Shown here in pieces: positions 9,172 through 17,061 of a stretch of 64,000 nt of DNA. The first letter of the stretch is position 1. Every line of letters begins with the position of its first letter. The notes beneath the pieces are model-generated. The model did no database searches, was not told the DNA's origin, and saw only the letters and a program-made list of their open reading frames with translations. Source of the DNA: Marinomonas sp. UCMA 3892 (lineage in GTDB: Bacteria > Pseudomonadota > Gammaproteobacteria > Pseudomonadales > Marinomonadaceae); the NCBI RefSeq assembly GCF_012726345.1, contig NZ_PTXN01000004.1, positions 126,124-190,123 of the forward strand, written 5' to 3'. A program made the position numbers and the translations under genes.

Positions 9172-10510
9172 CCTAACTGTTTTGGTAATAGATGATGAAC
9201 CCAACTTGGTTCGCAGCATCCAGTTCTCCCTTAATGACCAAAACATAGATCTCCACGCAGCGTATTCTGGAACCGAGGGTATAAAAACGTTTACAACCTT
9301 AGTTCCAGACGTCGTGTTATTGGATTTAGGTCTACCAGATATGTCCGGCTTAGACGTATTAACTCAGTTAAAAAGCCTATCTGCTGACACGCCAGTCATC
9401 ATGATTTCCGCACATGGTGATACTAGAACCGCAGTAAAAGCAGTAAAAGAAGGCGCACTCGACTACATCACCAAACCGTTTGATATTGATGAGTTAGAAC
9501 TTTTAATTCGTCGCTGTGGTGAACAGCAAAAGTTATCAAAAGAACTGCGCTTTTTGCGCTCTAAGCAAATCCATACGCATCGTATTATTGGCAATAGCCA
9601 TAACACCCAACAACTCCGTGACATGATAGAACAAGTAGGTAGGAGTGCTGCCAAAACCATTTTGATCTCAGGGCAATCCGGAACAGGAAAAGCCTTAATT
9701 GCGCGCAGCTTGCACGATGCTCGTTTTGATGATGCTCCTTTTATCGAAATAAATTGCGCTGCACTACCTGAACAGCTTATCGAGGCAGAGCTATTTGGTG
9801 CAGAACGCGGTGCCTATACTGGCGCAGTACAAAAGCGAGATGGTCTTATTTCATTGGCAGATAATGGCACATTATTTTTAGATGAAATTGGCGAAATGCC
9901 ATTAGCCATTCAAGCAAAATTACTGACGTTTCTAGAGAATCGCGTTTATCGCTCCATTGGTGGAGGAAAAGAACGCAAAGCCAATGTCGTGGTTATTGCC
10001 GCCACCAACAAAGACCTTAAAGAGGCCGTTGATGCCGGTACTTTCCGCGCCGATTTGTACTACCGACTCAATGTGGTACCAATTAATGCCCCAGCGCTAA
10101 GAGAGAGAACGGAAGACATTGATTTATTAGTAAGTTTCTTCAGTGAGCAGTTTGCAAAACAAGAAGGCTGTAACCCGCCAATTTGGAGCGATGACGTTAT
10201 TTTTCAACTTAAAGCCTACTCGTGGCCGGGTAATATTCGGGAACTCAAAAACTTAGTCGAACGCATTACTATTTTGTATCCAGGCCAAGCAGCCATGCCA
10301 AAACATTTACCAAGCGAATATCGACAAAACCCACTGCCCCCTAAAATAGAGGACTCAAATTACTCTTCGTCAGTAGAAAACAAAGAACGAGAGCTAATTC
10401 TCAGTGCTTTAAGCAAATGTGGCGGCAGAAAAGGCCTTGCGGCCGAACAACTCGGCATATCTAGGCACGCGTTAAAACGCAGAATACAAAGACTTCATAT
10501 AGATATTTAA
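9164..10510 (+). CDS. Sigma-54-dependent NtrC-family response regulator
   Basis: A cytosolic activator of 448 residues. The receiver domain has phospho-acceptor Asp54 (LLDLGLPD) and Lys in YITKPFD. The AAA+ domain has Walker A GQSGTGK, a GAYTGA loop (variant of GAFTGA, which contacts sigma-54), Walker B GTLFLDEIGEMP and the R-finger region FRADLYYRLNV. A Fis-type helix-turn-helix ends the protein (GLAAEQLGISRHALKRR). It starts inside the kinase gene. The probable target is the sigma-54 promoter at 11907-11922, reached through the dyads at 11787-11829. Confidence 0.95.
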   Translation: MSSLTVLVIDDEPNLVRSIQFSLNDQNIDLHAAYSGTEGIKTFTTLVPDVVLLDLGLPDMSGLDVLTQLKSLSADTPVIMISAHGDTRTAVKAVKEGALDYITKPFDIDELELLIRRCGEQQKLSKELRFLRSKQIHTHRIIGNSHNTQQLRDMIEQVGRSAAKTILISGQSGTGKALIARSLHDARFDDAPFIEINCAALPEQLIEAELFGAERGAYTGAVQKRDGLISLADNGTLFLDEIGEMPLAIQAKLLTFLENRVYRSIGGGKERKANVVVIAATNKDLKEAVDAGTFRADLYYRLNVVPINAPALRERTEDIDLLVSFFSEQFAKQEGCNPPIWSDDVIFQLKAYSWPGNIRELKNLVERITILYPGQAAMPKHLPSEYRQNPLPPKIEDSNYSSSVENKERELILSALSKCGGRKGLAAEQLGISRHALKRRIQRLHIDI

Positions 10511-10541
10511 ACTCAGAAAAAATAACAATAAGAACGCCCTT

Positions 10542-11777
10542 ATGAAAAAATTAACCTGGTTACTCGCCCTATTAGGATGTTTCACCATAACAAACAGCCA
10601 AGCCGAAATAGTGCTAGGCAATCAAGACAAAGCAGACATAAATGTTGGCTGCCTTTTTCCACTTACTGGACGTGGCGGTTTATATGGCGAAGACAGTAAA
10701 ATTGGTATTCAGCTAGCACTGGAACAGTTGGCAAACAAAACTGATCACTATCCTAGTTTAAAAATCATTATTGAGGATTCTAGATCGAAGGCCTCACGAG
10801 CCACACGTTTAGTAAAAGAATTGGTAAGAAACCATCAAACACGTTTCATTTGTGGCGTGGTGAATTCATCTATTGCGTGGCAAGTTGCCCAAGTTGCAGA
10901 GCAAGAAAACGCCTTTTTTATTGGCACTGATCACGCTTCATCTCGCATGACAGATACAGGCAAGCGCCCTTTATATTTTCGAGTCAGTAATAACACCCAA
11001 CAAAGTATGCTGGCAGGAGCCAAATATATTCGTGAGCATTTTCCGTCTTCCGCCAGCAAACCCATTAAAATTTCCTATATTGGCCCAGACTACGAGTACG
11101 GCTACACCATGTGGGATGATTTAGAAGATGCCCTTAAACAGCAACAAGTTAACTATGAAGTCGTCACTACTTTATGGCCTAAACTTTATGAACCAAACTA
11201 CTTTACCTTTATTCAGGCACTACTAGAGAAGCCAACAGATTTGATCGTAAATGCCATGTGGGGGGGCGATCTTGTCACCTTCATTCAACAAGCCAATAGC
11301 ACTAATCTTTTCCAACATGCACGTTTTGCTAATTTCGACACTGGCGCCAACTTTGAAGTCCTTGCAGCATTAGGCGAAGACATGCCCGAAGGACTCATTT
11401 TGGCATCTCGTCATCACAATAACTGGCCAGACACAGCATTTAATCAATGGTTTGTATCACGCTTCCATGAGTTAAGCGGACGCTATCCTTCTTATGCTGC
11501 AGAAGGTGCGTACTCAGGCATTATGGCCATTGCTGAAGCCGTTCACCTTGCGGGGGTCGATGCAACTAACGAAGAGTTACAAACCGTACTTGAAAACTTA
11601 GTAATTAAACTACCTGAAGATCCCGTAGGTTTTTCGTCCTACATGGACGCAAACACTCACCAACTTCAGCAAGTTATTTCCATCGGAACCTCGACTAAAG
11701 ACACCTCCCTTCCCCCAGCAGCACGTTTGCTGCATAACTGGTCGGTTTACTACCCTGATCGTCGTCAATCACACTAG
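10542..11777 (+). CDS. Type I periplasmic binding protein (UrtA/AmiC-like)
   Basis: A secreted two-lobe binding protein of 411 residues with a signal peptide (cleavage near residue 22, SQA/EI). The sequence NVGCLFPLTGRGGLYGEDSKIG and later EGAYSGIMAIAEAV fit the family that binds urea, short amides and branched amino acids. No ABC permease or ATPase gene is nearby. It lies 31 bp after the response regulator, so it is probably cotranscribed. I infer that it is the ligand-sensing part of a three-component system, as TorT is for TorS, rather than a transport subunit. The ligand cannot be told from the sequence. Confidence 0.85.
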   Translation: MKKLTWLLALLGCFTITNSQAEIVLGNQDKADINVGCLFPLTGRGGLYGEDSKIGIQLALEQLANKTDHYPSLKIIIEDSRSKASRATRLVKELVRNHQTRFICGVVNSSIAWQVAQVAEQENAFFIGTDHASSRMTDTGKRPLYFRVSNNTQQSMLAGAKYIREHFPSSASKPIKISYIGPDYEYGYTMWDDLEDALKQQQVNYEVVTTLWPKLYEPNYFTFIQALLEKPTDLIVNAMWGGDLVTFIQQANSTNLFQHARFANFDTGANFEVLAALGEDMPEGLILASRHHNNWPDTAFNQWFVSRFHELSGRYPSYAAEGAYSGIMAIAEAVHLAGVDATNEELQTVLENLVIKLPEDPVGFSSYMDANTHQLQQVISIGTSTKDTSLPPAARLLHNWSVYYPDRRQSH

Positions 11778-11782
11778 TTTTA

Positions 11783-11833
11783 TGAGCGGTTACCGATCAT
11801 AAAATGGCGATCGTCATGATCGGTAACCGCTCA
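11783..11833. promoter_or_regulatory. Paired dyads, candidate enhancer for the NtrC-type regulator
   Basis: Perfect 18-bp inverted arms (11783-11800 and 11816-11833). Each arm contains its own dyad, CGGTTACCG (11787-11795) and CGGTAACCG (11821-11829), with centres 34 bp apart. No U-tract follows on either strand, so a terminator is less likely. The centres fall about 110 and 140 bp before the predicted transcription start of the sigma-54 promoter, the usual place for NtrC-type sites. The hairpin could still also help end the upstream transcript. Confidence 0.6.
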
Positions 11834-11906
11834 AAAACATCCTTTTAGGCATACCGAAAAAAAACATTTTTTATATTTATCAAATAGATAGATATTATTA
11901 AAAAAC

Positions 11907-11922
11907 TGGCATCCTGCTTGCT
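11907..11922 (+). promoter_or_regulatory. Sigma-54 (-24/-12) promoter
   Basis: TGGCAT-CCTGC-TTGCT. The invariant GG and GC pairs are separated by exactly 10 bases, as in the consensus TGGCAC-N5-TTGCA. It lies about 220 bp before the aldehyde dehydrogenase start, leaving a long leader with no further gene. Confidence 0.8.
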
Positions 11923-12143
11923 CTTATCTAAAAAGCAACATTGTTCTTAGTAAAAAAATAATAAGAGCGCGCATTAACACAAATGCCATCCTATCTCATA
12001 AGACCTCCCAGCGACTTGAGTGGCCTCTTATTGATTATTTATTTTGAGCAATGACGTGTTCGTCATCTGTTTATGGGTCCTTTGTGATCCTAGCAACGAC
12101 AAAAACAGAGCGTCTTAAAATAACCAATATAAAGGTGATACTC

Positions 12144-13583
12144 ATGTTAAAAGACATGTCACTTCTAAAAACTCGCTGCTTAGTCAATGGCGAGTGGGTC
12201 GAAGCCAAAGCAAAAACCACACACCCTGTCACGAATCCTGCGACCGGTGAAGTCATCGCAGAAATTCCTCACCTTTCACCTGAGGAAATCCCGGCCGTTA
12301 TAGAAGCGTCTCGCATTGCACAAAAAAAATGGGCAGCACTCACCGCCAAAGAACGTTCAGTGATTTTAAGACGCTGGTTTGAGCTGATGATCGAGAATAC
12401 CGACGACCTAGCCCTATTGATGACATCAGAACAAGGCAAACCGTTAGCTGAAGCAAAAGGCGAAATTGGCTACGCGGCTTCTTTCATTGAATGGTTTGCT
12501 GAAGAAGCAAAGCGCATTTATGGCGACACGATTCCAGCACCTCGCGCAGACCAGAGACTAACCGTTATCCGTCAACCTATTGGTGTAACCGCCGCGATTA
12601 CCCCATGGAACTTTCCAGCCGCGATGATTACACGTAAAGCCGCGCCAGCACTGGCTGCAGGATGCTCAATGATCGTTCGTCCTGCGGACTTAACGCCGCT
12701 TACTGCGTTAGCCATAGGCGAATTAGCACAACGTGCCGGTATTCCTGCAGGCGTTTTTCAAGTCATCACGGGCTCTGCTAGCAAACTCGGCAAGGTTCTT
12801 ACCGACAGCCAAGTCGTTAGCAAGCTGTCATTCACAGGATCAACGGAAGTCGGTCGCTTATTAATGGCGCAATGCGCGCAAACCATCAAAAAAGTCTCTT
12901 TGGAACTTGGCGGCAACGCGCCCTTTATCGTCTTTGATGATGCAGATCTTGATAAAGCGGTCGAAGGCGCTATGGCTTCTAAATACCGTAACGCGGGACA
13001 AACCTGTGTTTGCGCAAACCGTATTTTGGTTCAGCGCGGTGTTTATGAAGCATTCACTACGAAACTAACCGAAAAAGTCAAAGCGTTAAAAGTAGGTAGC
13101 GGTGTTGAAGCTGGCACCGACATTGGTCCTATGATCGAAGAAAAAGCCATCACTAAAGTAGAAGATCATATCCAAGACGCCATAAGCAAAGGCGCTAAGC
13201 TGGTCTTTGGTGGCGAACGTTTGGGAGGACTCTTCATACAGCCAGCGATTTTGACCGGTGTCACTGCTGACATGAAAGTCGCACAAGAAGAAACCTTTGG
13301 TCCGATGGCGCCGCTGTTTGCGTTTGACACCGAAGAAGAAGCCATCGCCATGGCAAACGATACGATTTTTGGACTCGCCGCGTATTTCTATACTCGCGAT
13401 CACGGCCGCATGATCCGCGTATCAGAAGCGCTGGAATACGGCATGGTTGGTCACAACACAGGGTTGATTTCAAACGAAGTTGCACCTTTCGGTGGCGTCA
13501 AACAGTCTGGTCTTGGACGCGAAGGCTCTAAGTATGGCATCGAAGAATATCTCGAAATGAAGTACGTATGCAGCGCTCTATAA
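12144..13583 (+). CDS. NAD(P)-dependent succinate-semialdehyde dehydrogenase-like ALDH
   Basis: An aldehyde dehydrogenase of 479 residues, closest by eye to GabD-type enzymes that oxidise succinic semialdehyde to succinate. Visible features are TPWNFPAAMI (cofactor binding), FTGSTEVGR, general base Glu in LELGGNAP and catalytic Cys in GQTCVCANR. I chose the ATG at 12144 because AAAGGTG precedes it at the right distance; an upstream extension to 12051 has no family match. With the next gene it would convert 4-hydroxybutyrate, or a similar omega-hydroxy acid, to a dicarboxylate. Substrate assignment is an inference. It is first in the operon behind the sigma-54 promoter. Confidence 0.88.
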   Translation: MLKDMSLLKTRCLVNGEWVEAKAKTTHPVTNPATGEVIAEIPHLSPEEIPAVIEASRIAQKKWAALTAKERSVILRRWFELMIENTDDLALLMTSEQGKPLAEAKGEIGYAASFIEWFAEEAKRIYGDTIPAPRADQRLTVIRQPIGVTAAITPWNFPAAMITRKAAPALAAGCSMIVRPADLTPLTALAIGELAQRAGIPAGVFQVITGSASKLGKVLTDSQVVSKLSFTGSTEVGRLLMAQCAQTIKKVSLELGGNAPFIVFDDADLDKAVEGAMASKYRNAGQTCVCANRILVQRGVYEAFTTKLTEKVKALKVGSGVEAGTDIGPMIEEKAITKVEDHIQDAISKGAKLVFGGERLGGLFIQPAILTGVTADMKVAQEETFGPMAPLFAFDTEEEAIAMANDTIFGLAAYFYTRDHGRMIRVSEALEYGMVGHNTGLISNEVAPFGGVKQSGLGREGSKYGIEEYLEMKYVCSAL

Positions 13584-13623
13584 GCCAGCAACAGTAGCCA
13601 ACAACAATAAACTGGAGATCATT

Positions 13624-14790
13624 ATGACTGACGGCATCAAACCTTTTTCTTTTAATACGCCCGGCTCCATGCACCTTGAATGGGGTGGCGCAAAGCGTCT
13701 TGGTGAACTGCTTGGCGAGTGGTTCAAAGAACGTAACTTATTAATCGTCACTGACAAATTTTTGAATGAAAGCGGCCTATTGGAACAAACCAAAGACTCG
13801 CTAAAAAAACACGGTTTCACGGTAACGGTATTTGACGATGTGGTCGCGGATCCACCAGAACACGTGCTAATGGAATGTGTCGAGCAAGGCAAGAAAAGCC
13901 ATGCCGATATCGTTCTAGGCTTGGGTGGCGGGTCTTCTATGGACATAGCCAAATTGGTTGCTGTCATGCTGACATCGGAACAACCACTCTCTGAACTGTA
14001 CGGCATAGGTAAAATCACTGGCACCAGAACACCATTGGTACAAGTTCCTACTACGGCAGGCACAGGTTCGGAAGTGACCAACATCACCATTCTTACCACT
14101 GGCGAAACCACCAAAATGGGCGTGGTATCGCAGCAGTTGTACGCAGATCGCGTCTTGTTGGATGCCGAGTTAACTGTTGGTCTGCCAGCGTTACCAACTG
14201 CAGCAACCGGCATTGATGCCATGGTTCATGCTATTGAAGCCTACACGTCGGTTCATCTTAAGAATCCGTTGTCAGATGCCTTGGCGAAAGAAGCTTTACG
14301 TTTGTTGAGCAAAAATCTAGTCACGGCGTGCCAAGATGGGCAAAACCGCGCGGCCCGTGAAGCCATGTTATTGGGGGCAAACTTAGCGGGCCAAGCCTTC
14401 TCTAATAGCCCAGTGGCCGCAGTTCACGCCCTTGCTTATCCATTAGGCGGTCATTATCACCTACCTCATGGCTTAACGAACGCTCTCATGCTTGGTCCAG
14501 TCTTACGCTACAACATGGCAGTTGCTGCGCCATTGTATGCGGAACTTGCCGATGTCGTTCTGGGTTATTCAGATGAAGAGATGGAAATACGCTCAGCGAA
14601 ATTCGTCGATTTCATGCAAAAACTGATGAACGAATCTGGCGCACCGCAGCGCCTACAAGATGTTGGTGTCACCGAAGAAAGCCTACCAACACTTGCCAAA
14701 GACGCCATGTTACAAACCCGTCTGTTAGGCAACAACCCTGTTCCCGTCACTGAAGAAGATGCATTGGCTTTGTATCAAGCTGCTTTCTGA
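13624..14790 (+). CDS. Iron-containing (group III) alcohol dehydrogenase
   Basis: A cytosolic NAD(P)-dependent dehydrogenase of 388 residues. The nucleotide-binding GLGGGSSMDIAK and TTAGTGSEVT blocks and the metal ligands (Asp and His in DAMVHAIEAY, His in HALAYPLGGHYHLPHG) are all present. It lies 40 bp after the aldehyde dehydrogenase. The pairing suggests alcohol to aldehyde to acid, with 4-hydroxybutyrate via succinic semialdehyde the best guess. DddB of the dimethylsulfoniopropionate pathway is in the same enzyme family, but the partner here is not of the methylmalonate-semialdehyde type, so that role looks unlikely. Confidence 0.9.
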   Translation: MTDGIKPFSFNTPGSMHLEWGGAKRLGELLGEWFKERNLLIVTDKFLNESGLLEQTKDSLKKHGFTVTVFDDVVADPPEHVLMECVEQGKKSHADIVLGLGGGSSMDIAKLVAVMLTSEQPLSELYGIGKITGTRTPLVQVPTTAGTGSEVTNITILTTGETTKMGVVSQQLYADRVLLDAELTVGLPALPTAATGIDAMVHAIEAYTSVHLKNPLSDALAKEALRLLSKNLVTACQDGQNRAAREAMLLGANLAGQAFSNSPVAAVHALAYPLGGHYHLPHGLTNALMLGPVLRYNMAVAAPLYAELADVVLGYSDEEMEIRSAKFVDFMQKLMNESGAPQRLQDVGVTEESLPTLAKDAMLQTRLLGNNPVPVTEEDALALYQAAF

Positions 14791-14852
14791 TTCTAAACAA
14801 CCTTGCCCCATGAAAATGGGGCTAATAACTAAAAAAATAAAAGGAAATAACC

Positions 14853-16220
14853 ATGAGAGAAGAACGCATTGATGGCCAAGAAACACCCTATTGGAAAATG
14901 GGGCCTTTTAAAGTCAGACTGCCTTTTGTCCATTATCGTTTCGAATGGCCGGATTACTTTCAAGGCCTACTAATGTGTGCGGTCGACTTAGCCGCCATTC
15001 CGTTAATGACTGAATTACTCGGGATGCCATTTGAAGTCGCATTGGCAGTCGTCATGCTGAATGGCTTGTTCTATTTGTTACACCATTTGTTAGGCGACCC
15101 TGTCGTACCTGGTTGGATCACACCAGCGATTCCACTACTTATGGCATATTGCTCAACCTTTCCTGAAGGGCCTGAACGAATACATGCTCTGGTGTCATTC
15201 CAGTTACTCTTAGGGGTATTTGCGATTTTTATTGGGGCCTCGGGATTGGCACACAGGGTAGTATCACTCATACCACAGGCAATAAAATCTGGCATTATCA
15301 TAGGTGCCGGTATTGCTGCTGTCATGGCGGTATTTAAAGTCGACGGACGTTTTGATACTTACCCTGTGACTATTACCCTTGCGGTTGGCGTAGCGTTCTA
15401 TGTGATATTTTCGCGTCATTTTGCGGAACTAAAGCAAAACAATGCCTTGTTTAATCTTATTGGTAAGCTGGGTATTTTCCCTATCGTTGTTTTAGCAATT
15501 GTCATTGCACCAACTGTTGGTGAAACCTCTTGGCCGACAATTCAGTGGGGATTCTCATCTCCAGACTTTGTTACTCTTTGGAAAGAGTACACAGTATTCG
15601 GTCTCGGTATGCCGCCAATTATGATGTTTATTACCGCAATACCAACCGTCCTTGCAGCCTACATTGTGTTGTTTGGCGATGTGTTACAAAGTAAAGCGAT
15701 TTTAGATGAAGCTGATCTAATTCGTACTGACGAAAAAATTGATTATAGTCCAGACCGTGCACACATGATTTTTGGTGCAAGAAACTCAGCAATGTCAATT
15801 CTTGGGCCTGATGTCGCGATGTGTGGACCTCTTTGGGCGGCTATGCACGTAGTAATAACAGAGCGTTTCAGCCAAGGTAAAAAAGCTATGAACTCCATCT
15901 TTGGGGGCGCGGGCTCTTTCCGCTGGGGAACCAATACAGGTTTACTATTCATGCCTATCGTCACACTGGTTCAACCTATTCTGGGTGTAGCTTTGGCACT
16001 TACTTTGCTGATTCAAGGCTATGTATCAGTGAAAATCGGTATCATGGAGGCTAGATCTCAACGTGACCTTGGTATCGCAGGTATCGTTGCCGCTGTTCTG
16101 GCGACTCGTGGTGCAACATGGGCATTCGCTGTTGGCGTAGTATTATGCCTTCTAGTCTACGGTCGTGATTTCTTCAAGGGTGAAAAAGACACCACTTTTG
16201 TAAAAGATCAAACAAAGTAA
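14853..16220 (+). CDS. NCS2-like (xanthine/uracil/SLC23-type) permease
   Basis: A polytopic inner-membrane protein of 455 residues with about 12 hydrophobic segments. The repeated helix pattern and the motif region near residues 290-370 (ARNSAMSILGPDVAMCGPLWAAM, written here in part as NSAMSILGPD) recall the NCS2/SLC23 fold. It follows the alcohol dehydrogenase by 62 bp with AAAGGAAA ahead of the ATG, and is followed by a terminator, so it closes the sigma-54 operon. In this setting it probably imports the acid that the two dehydrogenases degrade and not a nucleobase. That is an inference from position only. Confidence 0.75.
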   Translation: MREERIDGQETPYWKMGPFKVRLPFVHYRFEWPDYFQGLLMCAVDLAAIPLMTELLGMPFEVALAVVMLNGLFYLLHHLLGDPVVPGWITPAIPLLMAYCSTFPEGPERIHALVSFQLLLGVFAIFIGASGLAHRVVSLIPQAIKSGIIIGAGIAAVMAVFKVDGRFDTYPVTITLAVGVAFYVIFSRHFAELKQNNALFNLIGKLGIFPIVVLAIVIAPTVGETSWPTIQWGFSSPDFVTLWKEYTVFGLGMPPIMMFITAIPTVLAAYIVLFGDVLQSKAILDEADLIRTDEKIDYSPDRAHMIFGARNSAMSILGPDVAMCGPLWAAMHVVITERFSQGKKAMNSIFGGAGSFRWGTNTGLLFMPIVTLVQPILGVALALTLLIQGYVSVKIGIMEARSQRDLGIAGIVAAVLATRGATWAFAVGVVLCLLVYGRDFFKGEKDTTFVKDQTK

Positions 16221-16524
16221 AGATCCAATCAACAGACACGGCTCCGTCGTGTCTGTTTTTGAAAAACCAGAACCGTTTCCTCCTTGTTATTGACTGACTC
16301 AACAACAAAAGTACTTACTTAAAAAAAACAGGCACTCTCTCGTTCTCTATATTTTATTGTCAATAATCCACCTAATTTCCGTTATATGCCTTCTAACTTG
16401 CCTTTCACGCCGTCTGGAATATTCCCAAGCGTGGCGTTATCCAATAGACTAACCGTCCGGATTTTCTGGGCTTTAAGGCCTTACTAAACTTCCGATAATA
16501 ATGTTTAAAACTGTGGGTATTTTA
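16221..16524. other. Non-coding interval between permease and TRAP operons
   Basis: 304 bp with a terminator at its left end (16232-16260). The remainder is AT-rich and shows no ORF of note. I found no sigma-54 element. A promoter for dctQ must lie here but I cannot place it with confidence. Confidence 0.6.
16232..16260 (+). terminator. Terminator after the NCS2-like permease
   Basis: Stem ACAGACACG (16232-16240) with CGTGTCTGT (16248-16256), 7-nt loop, then TTTTT. Confidence 0.85.
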
Positions 16525-17061
16525 ATGTTAAACAAACTGGTCAGTTCAGCTGAGGCGATTTCCCATTACATGGGAAGATGCGTTGCTTGGCTTACGTTAG
16601 CGATGATGCTACTTACCTGCCTCATCGTGCTGTTGCGTTATGGCTTTGGTATCGGTGCGAGCGCTCTGCAAGAGTCCGTGCTTTATATGCATGCCATGGT
16701 CTTTATGTTGGGCGCAGCGTACACATTTAAAGACGATGAACATGTTCGCGTTGATGTTTTTTATCGTGACTTTTCTGTCACTAAAAAAGCGTGGGTAAAT
16801 ATCATTGGCGGTCTTTTCTTTCTTTTGCCATTCACGCTTTACACCGCATATTTGAGCTTTGATTACGTGAGTGCTTCTTGGCGAGTATTAGAAACCTCTC
16901 CTGAACCTGGCGGTTTGCCTTTTGTGTATCTGCTAAAAACACTTATTCCTATCATGATGATTAGCCTGATCATTCAAGGTACGGCTGATATTTTGAAGAA
17001 TATTGGCGTTGTGACTACGGCTCGCTCCCTCATTAATAAACAGGCTAAAGGACAAAACTAA
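16525..17061 (+). CDS. dctQ: TRAP transporter small membrane subunit (DctQ)
   Basis: The four-helix subunit of a sodium-driven TRAP importer, 178 residues from the ATG at 16525. That start has GTGGGT 8 bases upstream, while the ATG at 16501 has no ribosome site. Hydrophobic segments lie near residues 20-42, 53-71, 90-112 and 132-155; the motif ALQESVLYMHAMVFMLG is typical. The next gene overlaps by one base. No solute-binding gene accompanies this pair. The three TRAP binding proteins at 30853-37835 are of the class that uses such membrane subunits. Confidence 0.88.
   Translation: MLNKLVSSAEAISHYMGRCVAWLTLAMMLLTCLIVLLRYGFGIGASALQESVLYMHAMVFMLGAAYTFKDDEHVRVDVFYRDFSVTKKAWVNIIGGLFFLLPFTLYTAYLSFDYVSASWRVLETSPEPGGLPFVYLLKTLIPIMMISLIIQGTADILKNIGVVTTARSLINKQAKGQN

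Noticed and set aside
11783-11833. Plain intrinsic terminator after the binding-protein gene
   Set aside because: The hairpin is strong, but no U-tract follows on either strand, and each arm carries its own dyad. An enhancer reading fits better, though a dual role is possible.
13578-14222. Long antisense open frame of 214 codons opposite the alcohol dehydrogenase
   Set aside because: It is a shadow of the coding strand: low-complexity composition, no ribosome site and no recognisable family. Similar antisense frames lie opposite tctA, dctM, pstA and uvrD.
13624-14790. DddB of the dimethylsulfoniopropionate (DddD) pathway
   Set aside because: The iron alcohol dehydrogenase family fits, but there is no dddD-type CoA transferase and the partner is a succinate-semialdehyde-type enzyme, not a methylmalonate-semialdehyde dehydrogenase.
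16321-16360. Sigma-54 promoter upstream of dctQ
   Set aside because: CAGGCACTCTCTCGTT has a GG but no GC at the required 10-base distance.
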